From an uncultured Oscillospiraceae bacterium (GTDB lineage Bacteria > Bacillota > Clostridia > Oscillospirales > Oscillospiraceae): DNA of 30,467 bases. The DNA is taken from contig CAJUPS010000035.1 in NCBI GenBank assembly GCA_910588045.1, positions 1 through 30,467 on the forward strand, in the 5' to 3' direction. Positions 1 through 7,039 of the stretch are shown one piece after another; the first letter of the stretch is position 1; every line of letters begins with the position of its first letter. Both the position numbers and the translations under genes were made by a program. The notes under the pieces were generated by a model, which was not told the DNA's origin, did not search any database, and saw nothing but the letters and a program-made list of their open reading frames with translations.

Positions 1-107
1 ATCGCTATTTTGTTAATTTAGCATAACTTCCTCGTTTTTTCAAACAAGCCCTAGTTGTTTTTCTTTTCCTATGTTGGAAATTTGCCTATAGTCCAATTTA
101 TAATTGG

Positions 108-428
108 ATGAGCAGTACAACAGATTGGGCGAACACCTTATTAAACATTATTAGCAGTGGGATAATTTTGATGCCAACCTCACTCATATATTATTTGGGG
201 GTTGTCACCTTGTTTGGATCACCCTATAAGCTGGCAGAGTTATTTTGTCACCTTCGAGATATGGTTGTCCAGCATAAACTAGAAAAGTATATCTTGAAGA
301 ATGACTTTCCATCTAGATATAGCCATATTAACCTAAAATACCAACTTCAATGCACAAATGAAGATTATGATGTTGGGCAAAAGCAACTCGTGGAACTGCG
401 ACAGCGTTTAAAAGAATTTAGCACTTGA
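108..428 (+). CDS. Hypothetical small membrane protein
   Basis: I do not recognise this 106-residue protein. It has a hydrophobic stretch at about residues 14-40 that could be one or two membrane segments, then a charged, probably helical C-terminus. No clear ribosome binding site precedes the ATG. The same frame stays open upstream to a stop at position 24 and reads as hydrophobic sequence, so the gene may be longer with a non-ATG start, or may be the remnant of a larger membrane protein. It is followed by a hairpin terminator and lies in a region full of decayed genes. That it is a real gene is plausible but not certain. Confidence 0.4.
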   Translation: MSSTTDWANTLLNIISSGIILMPTSLIYYLGVVTLFGSPYKLAELFCHLRDMVVQHKLEKYILKNDFPSRYSHINLKYQLQCTNEDYDVGQKQLVELRQRLKEFST

Positions 429-486
429 TGGCTCGTTTGGACGAAAAATCCGTCTGATTGGGGTAAAGTTTTTCTTAAAACCAGGG

Positions 487-512
487 AGAGGGCGGAGATT
501 ATTCCGCCCTCT
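487..512. terminator. Hairpin terminator, probably bidirectional
   Basis: A 10-bp perfect stem (AGAGGGCGGA at 487-496 with TCCGCCCTCT at 503-512) closes a 6-base loop. It lies 58 bases after the stop of the gene at 108-428, and the decayed gene on the other strand ends inside it. No long T run follows on either strand, so efficiency is uncertain. Confidence 0.5.
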
Positions 513-1130
513 TTACTAATTCAACCAAAACCAATCTATTGTTTTTGGAGTAAGGATACACACCGCAAATAATCCGTTTCTGCACATCAATTGCAGCCAG
601 CGTTTGTTCCAATAGTCATTCCCAGATTCTTTATCACACTACGAATTGAACCTAGCATTTTCTCTGATATACCTTCCTGCACCCCATCTTTCAGGGTATC
701 TTCCGCAACATGGTAGTCATGGATCTCCATGATCTTCTCCTAATCGAATAAAGTCACAATAATCTCTGCCACCTCTTTCTGGCAGGTCACTAAAGAAAGC
801 GCTAACACATTTCTTTACAATACATCGATGCAGCATCTCCTTGATGGCTTTTCGGTTGCGCCCGTACTTCTTCTGCTCCTCATCCGATATTTTGCAGAAT
901 CGAACGTACTGATCAACAATATCACCGGTTCCGTTTCCGCGTAGCACTTTGACTTCTACGTCCGCAGGGCCCGGCCTTTCATACAGATTCGAGAGATGTA
1001 CCACTCCCCGCATATCCATGCGATTGCTGGTAAAGACGGCATACAGCTCTGGGCAAAGGATGGTTGGCGTGTGGTTGATTTTTTGAAACGTAGGTTTGTA
1101 TTTTTAAATCGACCACACATCCTTTTTGCT
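499..1130 (-). pseudogene. Rpn / PD-(D/E)XK nuclease family transposase-like protein, C-terminal remnant
   Basis: Minus-strand frames joined end to end resemble the C-terminal half of the Rpn (recombination-promoting nuclease) family. They give a segment PTILCPELYAVFTSN (about 1070-1025), then VEVKVLRG and VDQYVRFCKISDEEQKKYGR, then KEVAEIIVTLFD, KDGVQEGISEKML and finally EQTLAAIDVQKR. These pieces lie in different frames. There is a shift near 780-790, an in-frame TAG at 740-742, and another shift near 615-620. The N-terminal nuclease domain is absent. The longest intact piece is about 100 residues (1019-717). Rpn genes are abundant, lineage-specific and often decayed in Clostridia, so this is best read as a relic rather than a functional gene. 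Confidence 0.6.
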
Positions 1131-1329
1131 ACGTGGAAGTAGCACAGAAAGAAGTAAAATAAGTTACACAAAAAGAAAAGAGGCAGGCTTTCCAATTCAT
1201 CATAGACTTTTGAAACAATTATCCACCAAAAGCAACCTTCATTGAAGAGGCACAAAAGGGCGCAGCCCTGTCAATGGACGAAGTTCAACGTCTGGACAGA
1301 ACCACCTTTTTGCCTGAGGATGATAATAT

Positions 1330-2036
1330 CTATACCATCTCCACAGCGAATAGCGCACCCGCGCCGTCGGTATGGACAAAGAGAATATTCTCGTCCTGGT
1401 CAAAGGCCTCCTGTTCCAGGCAGGAAAAGTTTGGCCCCCAAAGTCAGGCCCGCATAGGTACCGCCGGAACCGGTAGCACTGATGACTGCGTCGAAGGTGA
1501 TACCCAGCTCTTGGGCCTGATTGGAAATTTCTTTCGCGCAGTTGATATATCCAAGACTGCCCAAAGGAACCGATCCTCCCACAGGAATGGCATAGGGTAT
1601 GTGACCCTGAGTACGGAGCTGCTCCATGATCCGCTCCATCTCCGCATAGACATCATCATAACTGTCAGTATCCACCAGGCGGATCTCAGCGCTGAAGATA
1701 CCGTCCAGGATCAAGTTGCCGCCAGTGAGCTCTCCCTGCTTTTTCAGCACCAGAATGCTTTTCATACCCAACTGTCCGGCACAGGCGGCGGTGAGCATAG
1801 CGTGGTTAGACTGGGGACCACTGGCGGTGAGGATAACATCTGCCCCCTTGATTCTTGGCATCTGCCAGAAGAAACTCCAGCTTGCGAACCTTGTTGCCAC
1901 CCAAGGCCACGCCTGTCATATCGTCCCGCTTGATGTAAATATTTTTTCCAATCTCCCGGCTCGGGTTTTCTAGCTTATACAGGGGTGTGGGCAGCTGAGC
2001 AAAAGGAATGCAGGGGAAATCAATAATTTGTTTCAT
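1330..2036 (-). pseudogene. D-cysteine desulfhydrase / ACC deaminase-like PLP enzyme, broken
   Basis: The start at 2036 has a strong AAAGGAGG site. The N-terminus carries the PLP-lysine context ALGGNKVRKLEF, diagnostic of the family that converts D-cysteine to pyruvate, H2S and ammonia (or deaminates ACC). The frame breaks at a run of five G (minus strand, 1843-1847). Removing one G restores NQGADVILTASGPQSNHAM, the expected next motif. The second piece runs to GLTLGAKLFLPG near 1415. The frame then changes and the gene jumps to the family C-terminus ENILFVHTDGAGALFAVEM, ending at 1330. Joined, the pieces give roughly 230 residues against about 325 usual, so some 80-100 residues before the C-terminus are missing. 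The deletion makes it a true pseudogene even if the G-run shift were a sequencing error. Confidence 0.8.
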
Positions 2037-2137
2037 AAGAGCGCCTCCTTTGACTGTTCAGATCATTATACGCAGGAATTCCAGGAAAAAGAGTTTCCTA
2101 GATGGTGATAGCATTTTAATGGTTTTCACAGTGCAAT

Positions 2138-3190
2138 TTAATCGTTGGATTCATTTTGACCATTCAACTTTCGAAAGCTATCCAGCCGCAGTTCCCGCCT
2201 GAGTTCCTCTTCGGTAGGCAGATATGTGAAATATTTTGAAGCAAAGATCTGACTGTTATCTTCCGGAAGGGTATACTTGATCACCGCATCATTCTTGTCA
2301 GCGCAGAGCACGATACCAATGGGCTGCGTGTCGCCCTCATTCATCAGTTCACGAGTATAGTAGTTGACATACATCTGCATCTGACCAATGTCCTGGTGAG
2401 TCAGCTTTCCGGTTTTGAGGTCGATCAGGACAAAGCATTTTAGAATGTAATTGTAAAATACCAAGTCGATAAAAAAGTCCTGTCCATCTAAAGTGAACCG
2501 CTTCTGTCTGGCGACAAAGGAGAAGCCGCGTCCCAACTCCAATAGGAATTGTTGTAAATGGTCGATCAAGGCTTGTTCTAGGTTGCTCTCATAGACGTGG
2601 GTATCCGGCTTGATCTGAAGGAACTCCATCACATAGGGATCTTTGATGACCTTTTCATATTCCGGTTTTGGCGCTGTTGTTTGTATCTCGGCAGCCACAG
2701 AAGCCTTGTCCTGACTGGCCAGCAGCCGTTGATAGAACATCGTGTGAATCTGCCGCTCTAGCTGGCGTGAACTCCAGCCGGATTTGGCGCATTCCTCCAG
2801 ATAAAACTGGCGGGCTTGATCATCTTGCACACGCATGAGCAACCGGTAATGCGTCCAACTCAATTCGCTACGCAGTGCGTTGCGTTTTGGAAACATGCAA
2901 AAAAACTGTCGCATATTCCGTAAGTTAGCAGCAGAAAAGCCTGTCCCAAACTCGGTGGTCAAACGCTCAGCAAGGTACTGCAACAGCCGCTTTCCATACC
3001 CGGCCCTGTCATTTTCTCCGCAGGCTTTATAGACCTGTTCACCGATTTCATGATAGGCAAACACCATGGCGGTATTGACGGTAGCTGCGACCTTATTTTG
3101 GGCTGTGATGATACACCCACGAATAGCCGAGTATGTTTCTTCTGCACCATATGCCAATTGCTCCTGCTGATTTGTAAGTTCGTCCATCAT
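2138..3190 (-). CDS. YhcG-type PDDEXK nuclease domain protein (DUF1016)
   Basis: This 350-residue protein has the two-part YhcG layout: an N-terminal helical DUF1016_N region (about residues 15-170, including GYGKRLLQYLAERLTTEFG and WTHYRLLMRV) and a C-terminal PD-(D/E)XK nuclease domain (about 190-335). The nuclease core shows FIDLVFYNYILKCFVLIDLK, where D and the DLK triad are the likely metal and catalytic residues. The length is normal for the family. The start ATGATG follows a GGGAGGCAG site. YhcG proteins occur on mobile elements and next to restriction or retron loci; the exact substrate of this clade is not settled. Here it stands alone between a decayed gene and a small unknown gene, inside what looks like an integrated element. 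It is intact, unlike its neighbours. Confidence 0.9.
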   Translation of the reverse strand: MMDELTNQQEQLAYGAEETYSAIRGCIITAQNKVAATVNTAMVFAYHEIGEQVYKACGENDRAGYGKRLLQYLAERLTTEFGTGFSAANLRNMRQFFCMFPKRNALRSELSWTHYRLLMRVQDDQARQFYLEECAKSGWSSRQLERQIHTMFYQRLLASQDKASVAAEIQTTAPKPEYEKVIKDPYVMEFLQIKPDTHVYESNLEQALIDHLQQFLLELGRGFSFVARQKRFTLDGQDFFIDLVFYNYILKCFVLIDLKTGKLTHQDIGQMQMYVNYYTRELMNEGDTQPIGIVLCADKNDAVIKYTLPEDNSQIFASKYFTYLPTEEELRRELRLDSFRKLNGQNESND

Positions 3191-3230
3191 CTGCCTCCCG
3201 AAAATGGTTAAAGTGATTATTGATAAACAG

Positions 3231-3259
3231 ATTATATCACACTCATGATCGTTTCACAA
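3231..3259 (-). promoter_or_regulatory. Sigma-A type promoter for the YhcG-like gene
   Basis: On the minus strand there is a -35 box TTGTGA (3254-3259), a 17-base spacer and a perfect -10 TATAAT (3231-3236), about 40 bases before the start of the gene at 3190. Confidence 0.6.
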
Positions 3260-3269
3260 CCTATAGCGG

Positions 3270-3560
3270 TTAGAAAACACTTGCTTCAAAAGCATCATCC
3301 AGCGCTTCCGTAAACGATGCAACCCATGCCGGTGTATCGTTCTCTGCCCGTGCTCCAAATTCCATTGTTACCCTGGTGGTTTCATGCAATTTGCGTACTA
3401 CCAATACAGCACCAGAGATATTTCCACCTGCCAACAGTTCCTGCACTAATTCATTGAATACTGCCAAAATATATTTGCCGCCCTCCATGTCTAAGAGTAC
3501 TTGAGAAATTTCTGCTGCACTGTTGATTGCTAGTTCATACTGCTTCGCTGTTGTTTCCAT
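3270..3560 (-). CDS. Hypothetical protein, 96 residues
   Basis: I do not recognise the family. The chosen ATG at 3560 has a good GAAAGGAAGG site; an upstream in-frame ATG at 3605 has none. The protein is mostly helical, with an amphipathic stretch around residues 12-60 and an acidic C-terminus (FTEALDDAFEASVF). It has no signal peptide or membrane segment. It is transcribed toward the YhcG-like gene, which has its own promoter in the gap between them. It lies about 100 bases from the repeat array and tRNA fragment that mark the likely element end, so it would be one of the last genes of that element. Confidence 0.6.
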   Translation of the reverse strand: METTAKQYELAINSAAEISQVLLDMEGGKYILAVFNELVQELLAGGNISGAVLVVRKLHETTRVTMEFGARAENDTPAWVASFTEALDDAFEASVF

Positions 3561-3660
3561 ACGATCCTTCCTTTCACAAAATTCGTGACCTCCGGGTTTT
3601 TGCACCGAAGATTTTTGACCAAAATTTTCAAACTGCTGATGCTTATCCGATGCTTATGGG

Positions 3661-3735
3661 GTGAGAATAGAGAGACTGGATGCAAAAACAGTCTCATTCA
3701 GTCTCATAACGTGAGAATTATGAGACAAATGAGAC
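3661..3735. repeat. GTCTCAT/ATGAGAC repeat array next to the tRNA fragment
   Basis: Two direct GTCTCAT copies (3691-3697, 3701-3707) face two ATGAGAC copies (3720-3726, 3729-3735), forming a nearly symmetrical inverted arrangement. GTGAGAAT occurs at 3661-3668 and 3711-3718. The array lies 33 bases before the tRNA fragment. Spacing and position resemble arm-type binding sites for an integrase or excisionase, but an operator is also possible. Confidence 0.55.
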
Positions 3736-3767
3736 TGCTTTTTACCAGAGAGACGATCCTCATCGTC

Positions 3768-3812
3768 CTCATAACCCGGAGGTCGTAGGTTCAAGTCCTA
3801 CCGCCGCAACCA
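3768..3812 (+). other. 3' fragment of an initiator tRNA (fMet) gene, likely attR site
   Basis: The 45 bases start with CTCATAA (anticodon CAU in its loop). They continue through the variable region and a complete T arm (GTAGG TTCAAGT CCTAC) and end in the acceptor strand CGCCGCAACCA with the encoded CCA at 3810-3812. The D arm, the 5' acceptor strand and the 5' half of the anticodon stem are missing; the sequence before 3768 does not resemble a tRNA. Integration of an element into a tRNA 3' end leaves an intact tRNA at one border and this kind of 3' remnant at the other. The orientation puts the element on the left and original chromosome on the right. Confidence 0.8.
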
Positions 3813-3815
3813 TCT

Positions 3816-3860
3816 AAGGACGGTTATTCTGATACAATGCGTATCGGGATTACCGTCCTT
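3816..3860 (+). terminator. Hairpin after the tRNA fragment
   Basis: A long imperfect inverted repeat (AAGGACGGTTATTCTGATAC at 3816-3835 with GTATCGGGATTACCGTCCTT at 3841-3860) has a 5-base loop and begins 3 bases after the tRNA CCA. It fits the original tRNA terminator, left in place beyond the attachment site. Confidence 0.65.
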
Positions 3861-3910
3861 GATTTTGCTCAAAATCACCGAAAATGGCTGTTTTTCTAAC
3901 ATTTTTAAGA

Positions 3911-3959
3911 AAAGGCCCACCATTGTCTGGATAAATTTTCAGACCAGCGGTGGGCCTTT
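3911..3959. terminator. Rho-independent terminator, bidirectional
   Basis: An 11-bp perfect stem (AAAGGCCCACC at 3911-3921 with GGTGGGCCTTT at 3949-3959) has an inner GTCTG/CAGAC pairing, with T runs on the right and A-rich sequence on the left, so it can act on both strands. It separates the tRNA/element end from the operons to the right. The rest of 3861-4192 holds only a doubtful small ORF and the MarR promoter. Confidence 0.75.
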
Positions 3960-3992
3960 TTGCATTTTTGGGGCTTTAGAGAGGGAGTTATC

Positions 3993-4148
3993 GTGGATTT
4001 ATTGGGTATCGTGCTTTTATTGGGTCTATCGTTACACTGGTTAAGAGCGGCCATCTTTTCTCGCATATCAATAACAGAAGAGCATTTTTCGTATCTACAG
4101 AAATATTTTCTAAATCCTCTTGACAAATATCCCATTTCGGATTTATAA
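3993..4148 (+). CDS. Possible 51-residue membrane peptide
   Basis: A GTG start at 3993 is preceded by GAGGGAG at good spacing. The product begins with a leucine-rich hydrophobic segment (about residues 2-20) followed by a polar tail. The stop lies within the -10 box of the downstream MarR promoter. I know no homologue, and it could be chance or the remnant of a gene cut by rearrangement near the attachment site. Confidence 0.25.
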   Translation: MDLLGIVLLLGLSLHWLRAAIFSRISITEEHFSYLQKYFLNPLDKYPISDL

Positions 4149-4175
4149 TAAATGCAAACATCCGAACATGGACTT
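4120..4175 (+). promoter_or_regulatory. Promoter and palindromic operator of the first MarR operon
   Basis: TTGACA (4120-4125), an 18-base spacer and TATAAT (4144-4149) form a near-consensus promoter. An imperfect inverted repeat overlaps it: ATATCCCATTTCGGAT at 4127-4142 and ATCCGAACATGGACTT at 4160-4175. The left arm is almost the same as that in the second MarR promoter (9139-9157). This placement is typical of MarR autorepression by blocking polymerase. Confidence 0.7.
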
Positions 4176-4192
4176 CACAGGAGGTGCAATAG

Positions 4193-4666
4193 ATGAACGA
4201 GGGCCTTAGAGAACATATCAACACAATCAACCAGCGAATCAAAGAACTCAATTCTCTCTACCGTGTTGCGGCCTGCAAGTCTGAAATTCCTGATGGCGAG
4301 GTCTGTATCTGGTCGATTCTGCTTCACTCAAAAGAGGAATATTCTCAGCAGGACCTCAGCGATATACTGTCCTTGCCGAAGCAGACTGTCAACTCATTGA
4401 TTTCCAATTTTGTCAAAAAGGGATTTGCGACTTTGGAGCATATTCCGGGAACACGCAACCAAAAAGTGATCCGGTTGACAGATGCGGGGATTCAATACGG
4501 CGAGAGCAATGTCGAGTGGATTTTTGAGGCGGAGCAGCGGGCCATGGAGGAAAGTGATCCCCAGGAGATACAGGCAATGATTTCTCTAATGGAAAAGTAT
4601 ATTTTGCGGTTCAGAGCTGAAATTGACAACAGGCAGCCTGGAGGTACACATGGAAAAAGCGGATAA
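4193..4666 (+). CDS. MarR family transcriptional regulator (operon A)
   Basis: This 157-residue protein has the MarR winged-helix layout: an N-terminal dimerisation helix, then YSQQDLSDILSLPKQTVNSL (about residues 50-70, the recognition helix) and the wing with GTRNQKVIRLTDAG (about 85-105), then C-terminal helices. MarR dimers bind palindromes and release them on binding phenolic compounds, drugs or oxidants. The start ATG has an AGGAGGTG site. It is clearly paralogous to the regulator at 9209-9661: both share EYSQQD, KQTVN, KGF, PGTRN, the wing and EAEQRA. It is the first gene of an operon with CheW-like, RsmD, MiaA, MATE and kinase-like genes, and its promoter carries the palindrome it probably binds. 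The inducer is unknown. Confidence 0.92.
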   Translation: MNEGLREHINTINQRIKELNSLYRVAACKSEIPDGEVCIWSILLHSKEEYSQQDLSDILSLPKQTVNSLISNFVKKGFATLEHIPGTRNQKVIRLTDAGIQYGESNVEWIFEAEQRAMEESDPQEIQAMISLMEKYILRFRAEIDNRQPGGTHGKSG

Positions 4667-5084
4667 TACGGATTTCATAATTTTCGATGTTGGTGAGATG
4701 CAGTATGCGATCCCCATTGAATATATCGCGTTTGTCGTTATGGCCATGGAACAGTTTCCATCGTGCATCCCACCAAGAATGCCTGCCTATGTGAAGTGTG
4801 TTATGCGGATGGGACAAGAATTAGTTCCTATTGTGGACTTAACACAGGTTCCGGGATATAGCACTTCCAATCATCGGGCTGCATCATACCCATTGGTACT
4901 GATCGTGAGTCATCGGGGCAGGCAAATCGGGCTGTTGACTGACCGTATCACAATACAATCGGTAGAGGCCGAGGTAGTCGAGAGAACGATTATCCAACAC
5001 CGTTTGGTAAATTCCAAGGGAACGCATTTTGTCCAATTTGATATTGAAAAGTTTTATAATCAGTTAGAGGCTGGACAAGTCTGA
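4650..5084 (+). CDS. Stand-alone CheW-like domain protein
   Basis: The 144-residue product fits a single CheW/CheA-regulatory fold: a start FIIFDVGEMQYAIPIEYIAF, a middle GQELVPIVDL, and later LIVSHRGRQIGLLTDRI. CheW normally bridges chemoreceptors and the CheA kinase. The chosen start at 4650 has GGAGG at correct spacing and overlaps the end of the MarR gene by 17 bases, so the two are translationally linked. No CheA, receptor or flagellar gene is near, so a chemotaxis role is not supported by context. It may act as an adaptor scaffold for something else in this operon or on the chromosome. The family assignment is fairly sure; the role is not. Confidence 0.8.
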   Translation: MEKADNTDFIIFDVGEMQYAIPIEYIAFVVMAMEQFPSCIPPRMPAYVKCVMRMGQELVPIVDLTQVPGYSTSNHRAASYPLVLIVSHRGRQIGLLTDRITIQSVEAEVVERTIIQHRLVNSKGTHFVQFDIEKFYNQLEAGQV

Positions 5085-5119
5085 TTCATAGCTCACATTC
5101 TATCAGTGGAGGCGATATT

Positions 5120-5686
5120 TTGCGTGTCATATCGGGAATGGCAAAAGGCCACCCTCTGATCGCGCCGAAAGGAATGGATACGAGGCCCATCACCGCAAGG
5201 ATCAAGGAAGCGTTGTTCAGCATCTGGCAAATGCGGATCGCTGGCGCCCGCTTCCTTGATTTATTTGCGGGCAGCGGGAGTATCGGAATTGAGGCGCTGA
5301 GTCGGGGCGCGGAAAAGGTGCTTTTTGTGGAGCAGAGCCGAAAGGCTGTCGAAATTATAAAGAGAAATCTTGTAGCGTGTCATTTGGAGACAGGGTATGA
5401 AATTTATCGGGACGATGTATTTAGACGATTGCCGAGGCTGGCAGAGGCCGGGGAAGTATTTGATCTTATCTATTTGGACCCGCCATTTACAGTAAAAGGA
5501 ATATTTGCTCTGGTAATGGAATCCCTCTCCAACGCAGCGATTCTCGCCCATAACGGGATGGTTGCAATCAGAACCCCCAGGGAAATAGGGCTACCAGATC
5601 AAATCATTAACCTAACAAAAACTAAGATAAAGCAGTATGGAATATCCTGTGTTCATTTTTTCAGCAATGTGGAGGACGCAACATGA
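5120..5686 (+). CDS. rsmD: 16S rRNA (guanine(966)-N2)-methyltransferase RsmD
   Basis: RsmD methylates G966 of 16S rRNA in the small subunit using S-adenosylmethionine. The 188-residue protein has the family start MRVISGMAKG, the TRPI..RIKEALF motif (about 21-33), SAM motif I LDLFAGSGSIG (46-56) with GIEALSRGA, and the catalytic DPPF motif (120-123). Length is normal. The start is TTG at 5120 with a GGAGG site 7 bases before. It overlaps the next gene by 4 bases (ATGA). In most Clostridia rsmD sits by coaD; here it lies in a MarR-led operon with miaA and a drug exporter, so it is probably an additional, accessory copy. Confidence 0.9.
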   Translation: MRVISGMAKGHPLIAPKGMDTRPITARIKEALFSIWQMRIAGARFLDLFAGSGSIGIEALSRGAEKVLFVEQSRKAVEIIKRNLVACHLETGYEIYRDDVFRRLPRLAEAGEVFDLIYLDPPFTVKGIFALVMESLSNAAILAHNGMVAIRTPREIGLPDQIINLTKTKIKQYGISCVHFFSNVEDAT

Positions 5687-6024
5687 TTTCAGAGTTTATT
5701 TGTCTGGAGATGATAAAGCGTTCATCTGAGGACACGATATACCGATGCAGTTTGCCTGACCCGGATATAGAGCATGAGGATAGTATGGTCTTGTGCGGCT
5801 ATGTTCAGTTTTTCCGGGATTTTGATACGATGGGTGCTACAATCAAAATCGAACTGTTGAGCAACTTTAGGGAACTATGTGCTGGCGACATTTATCAACG
5901 AAAGCAGTTTGTTTCCACGATTCTGGACCTCATCAGGCGCGATACATATTTTGAAGAAAACGATGTCAGGATCATATTGTACGACTTCAAGGGCAGCTTT
6001 ATCGGGAAGCTCCATGATCTTTAG
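5683..6024 (+). CDS. Unknown protein between rsmD and miaA
   Basis: I do not recognise this 113-residue protein. It is soluble, with alternating strands and helices: a central GYVQFFRDFDTMGATIKIELL segment and a C-terminal VRIILYDFKGSFIGKLHDL with a regular strand-turn-strand pattern. The start ATG overlaps the rsmD stop (ATGA), and miaA follows after 14 bases, so it is translated as part of the same operon. Its fixed place between two RNA-modification genes suggests a partner or accessory role in that process, but this is inference only. Confidence 0.75.
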   Translation: MISEFICLEMIKRSSEDTIYRCSLPDPDIEHEDSMVLCGYVQFFRDFDTMGATIKIELLSNFRELCAGDIYQRKQFVSTILDLIRRDTYFEENDVRIILYDFKGSFIGKLHDL

Positions 6025-6038
6025 AAGCGGAGGTAATC

Positions 6039-6974
6039 ATGAATAAAAAAGAGCTGCCAAAAATTATTGTGATTACTGGAACTAATGTGTCCGGTAAAAG
6101 TGCGCTGGGGATCGAGCTGGCAAAAAAATATAATGGCGAGATCATATCGGCGGATTCCAGACAAGTCTTTAAGGGATTTGATTTATGCTGTGGGAAGGTG
6201 ACAAAGCAGGAGCGGGAAGCCGTCCCGCATCACCTCCTTGATGTCTGCCAGATCGGAGAATCTTATTCTGCCGCCGACTATCAGAAGGACGTGTATGCTG
6301 TTGTTCCACAGATTATACAGCGGGGCCATATTCCCTTTATTGTCGGCGGGACAGGGCTATACATATCTTCGGTGGTACATGGCTATACCTTCAAAGAGGA
6401 AGCGTTTGACGCGGCGTTTCGGAAAGAATTGGAGGAAAAAACTCTGGAAGAATTACAAGAAATGCTGCCAGCCAACGGGCTTGCTTATTTGAGCAACAAT
6501 CCCTCTGACGCGAATAACAAAAGGCGCGTTATAAGAGTTTTAGAGAGAATCCGAAACGGTGAAGATTTACAGCCGCACAATCATCCCCGGTTCTCGGCCT
6601 TGCAGTTAGGTATCCGATGGGAAAAGGAAGTTCTGGGCCACCGCATTGATGAAAGGCTTTCCTTACGGCTTGAGCAGGGGATGCTTGAGGAAGTCAGGCA
6701 ATATTTGAGTGCTGGCGGAAACCCCGAACACTTATACCGGCTCGGGCTGGAATACCGATATATCACATGGTATCTTGCCGGAAAATATGATTCCTTTGAA
6801 ACTTTCTATTATGAGTTGTCCCATGCAATCAAGCAGTTTGCCAAGCGGCAGGTCACTTGGTTCAAGCGGGATCAGTCGGTTCACTGGCTTGATATGCAAA
6901 GCGTCCCTTTGATCCAGGCCAGTCAGTTGATTGATGCGTTTCTGTGCGATACTGCTTTGAATATACCGCCTTGA
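6039..6974 (+). CDS. miaA: tRNA dimethylallyltransferase MiaA, atypical subtype
   Basis: MiaA adds the dimethylallyl group of DMAPP to A37 of tRNAs reading UNN codons. The 311-residue protein has a P-loop GTNVSGKS (14-21; usual form GPTxxGKT/S), the catalytic ADS motif in ISADSRQVF (about 45-53), PHHLLDV (about 72-78), and GGTGLYISS (about 102-110). Further on it has RRVIRVLERI and a C-terminal QFAKRQVTWFKRD, the family signature near the tRNA-binding end. It shows LGLEYR where most bacterial MiaA have an LGYKE-like sequence. It has its own GGAGG site, 14 bases after the previous gene. A housekeeping miaA usually lies near mutL/hfq, so this is probably an extra copy under MarR control. Confidence 0.9.
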   Translation: MNKKELPKIIVITGTNVSGKSALGIELAKKYNGEIISADSRQVFKGFDLCCGKVTKQEREAVPHHLLDVCQIGESYSAADYQKDVYAVVPQIIQRGHIPFIVGGTGLYISSVVHGYTFKEEAFDAAFRKELEEKTLEELQEMLPANGLAYLSNNPSDANNKRRVIRVLERIRNGEDLQPHNHPRFSALQLGIRWEKEVLGHRIDERLSLRLEQGMLEEVRQYLSAGGNPEHLYRLGLEYRYITWYLAGKYDSFETFYYELSHAIKQFAKRQVTWFKRDQSVHWLDMQSVPLIQASQLIDAFLCDTALNIPP

Positions 6975-7039
6975 TAGGCCGAGGCAAAGTGGAAGGCCCC
7001 ATTGATTCATTGCTGGCAGCGGGCCTCTGCTTCCATAAA

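Noticed and set aside
1242..1933. Plus-strand frames opposite the D-cysteine desulfhydrase remnant
   Set aside because: They are antisense shadows; the minus strand shows clear family motifs in order.
3661..3735. CRISPR array
   Set aside because: The repeats are only 7-8 bases, partly inverted, and there are no spacers of regular length or cas genes.
3768..3812. A complete tRNA gene
   Set aside because: Only the 3' half is present; no D arm or 5' acceptor strand matches upstream.
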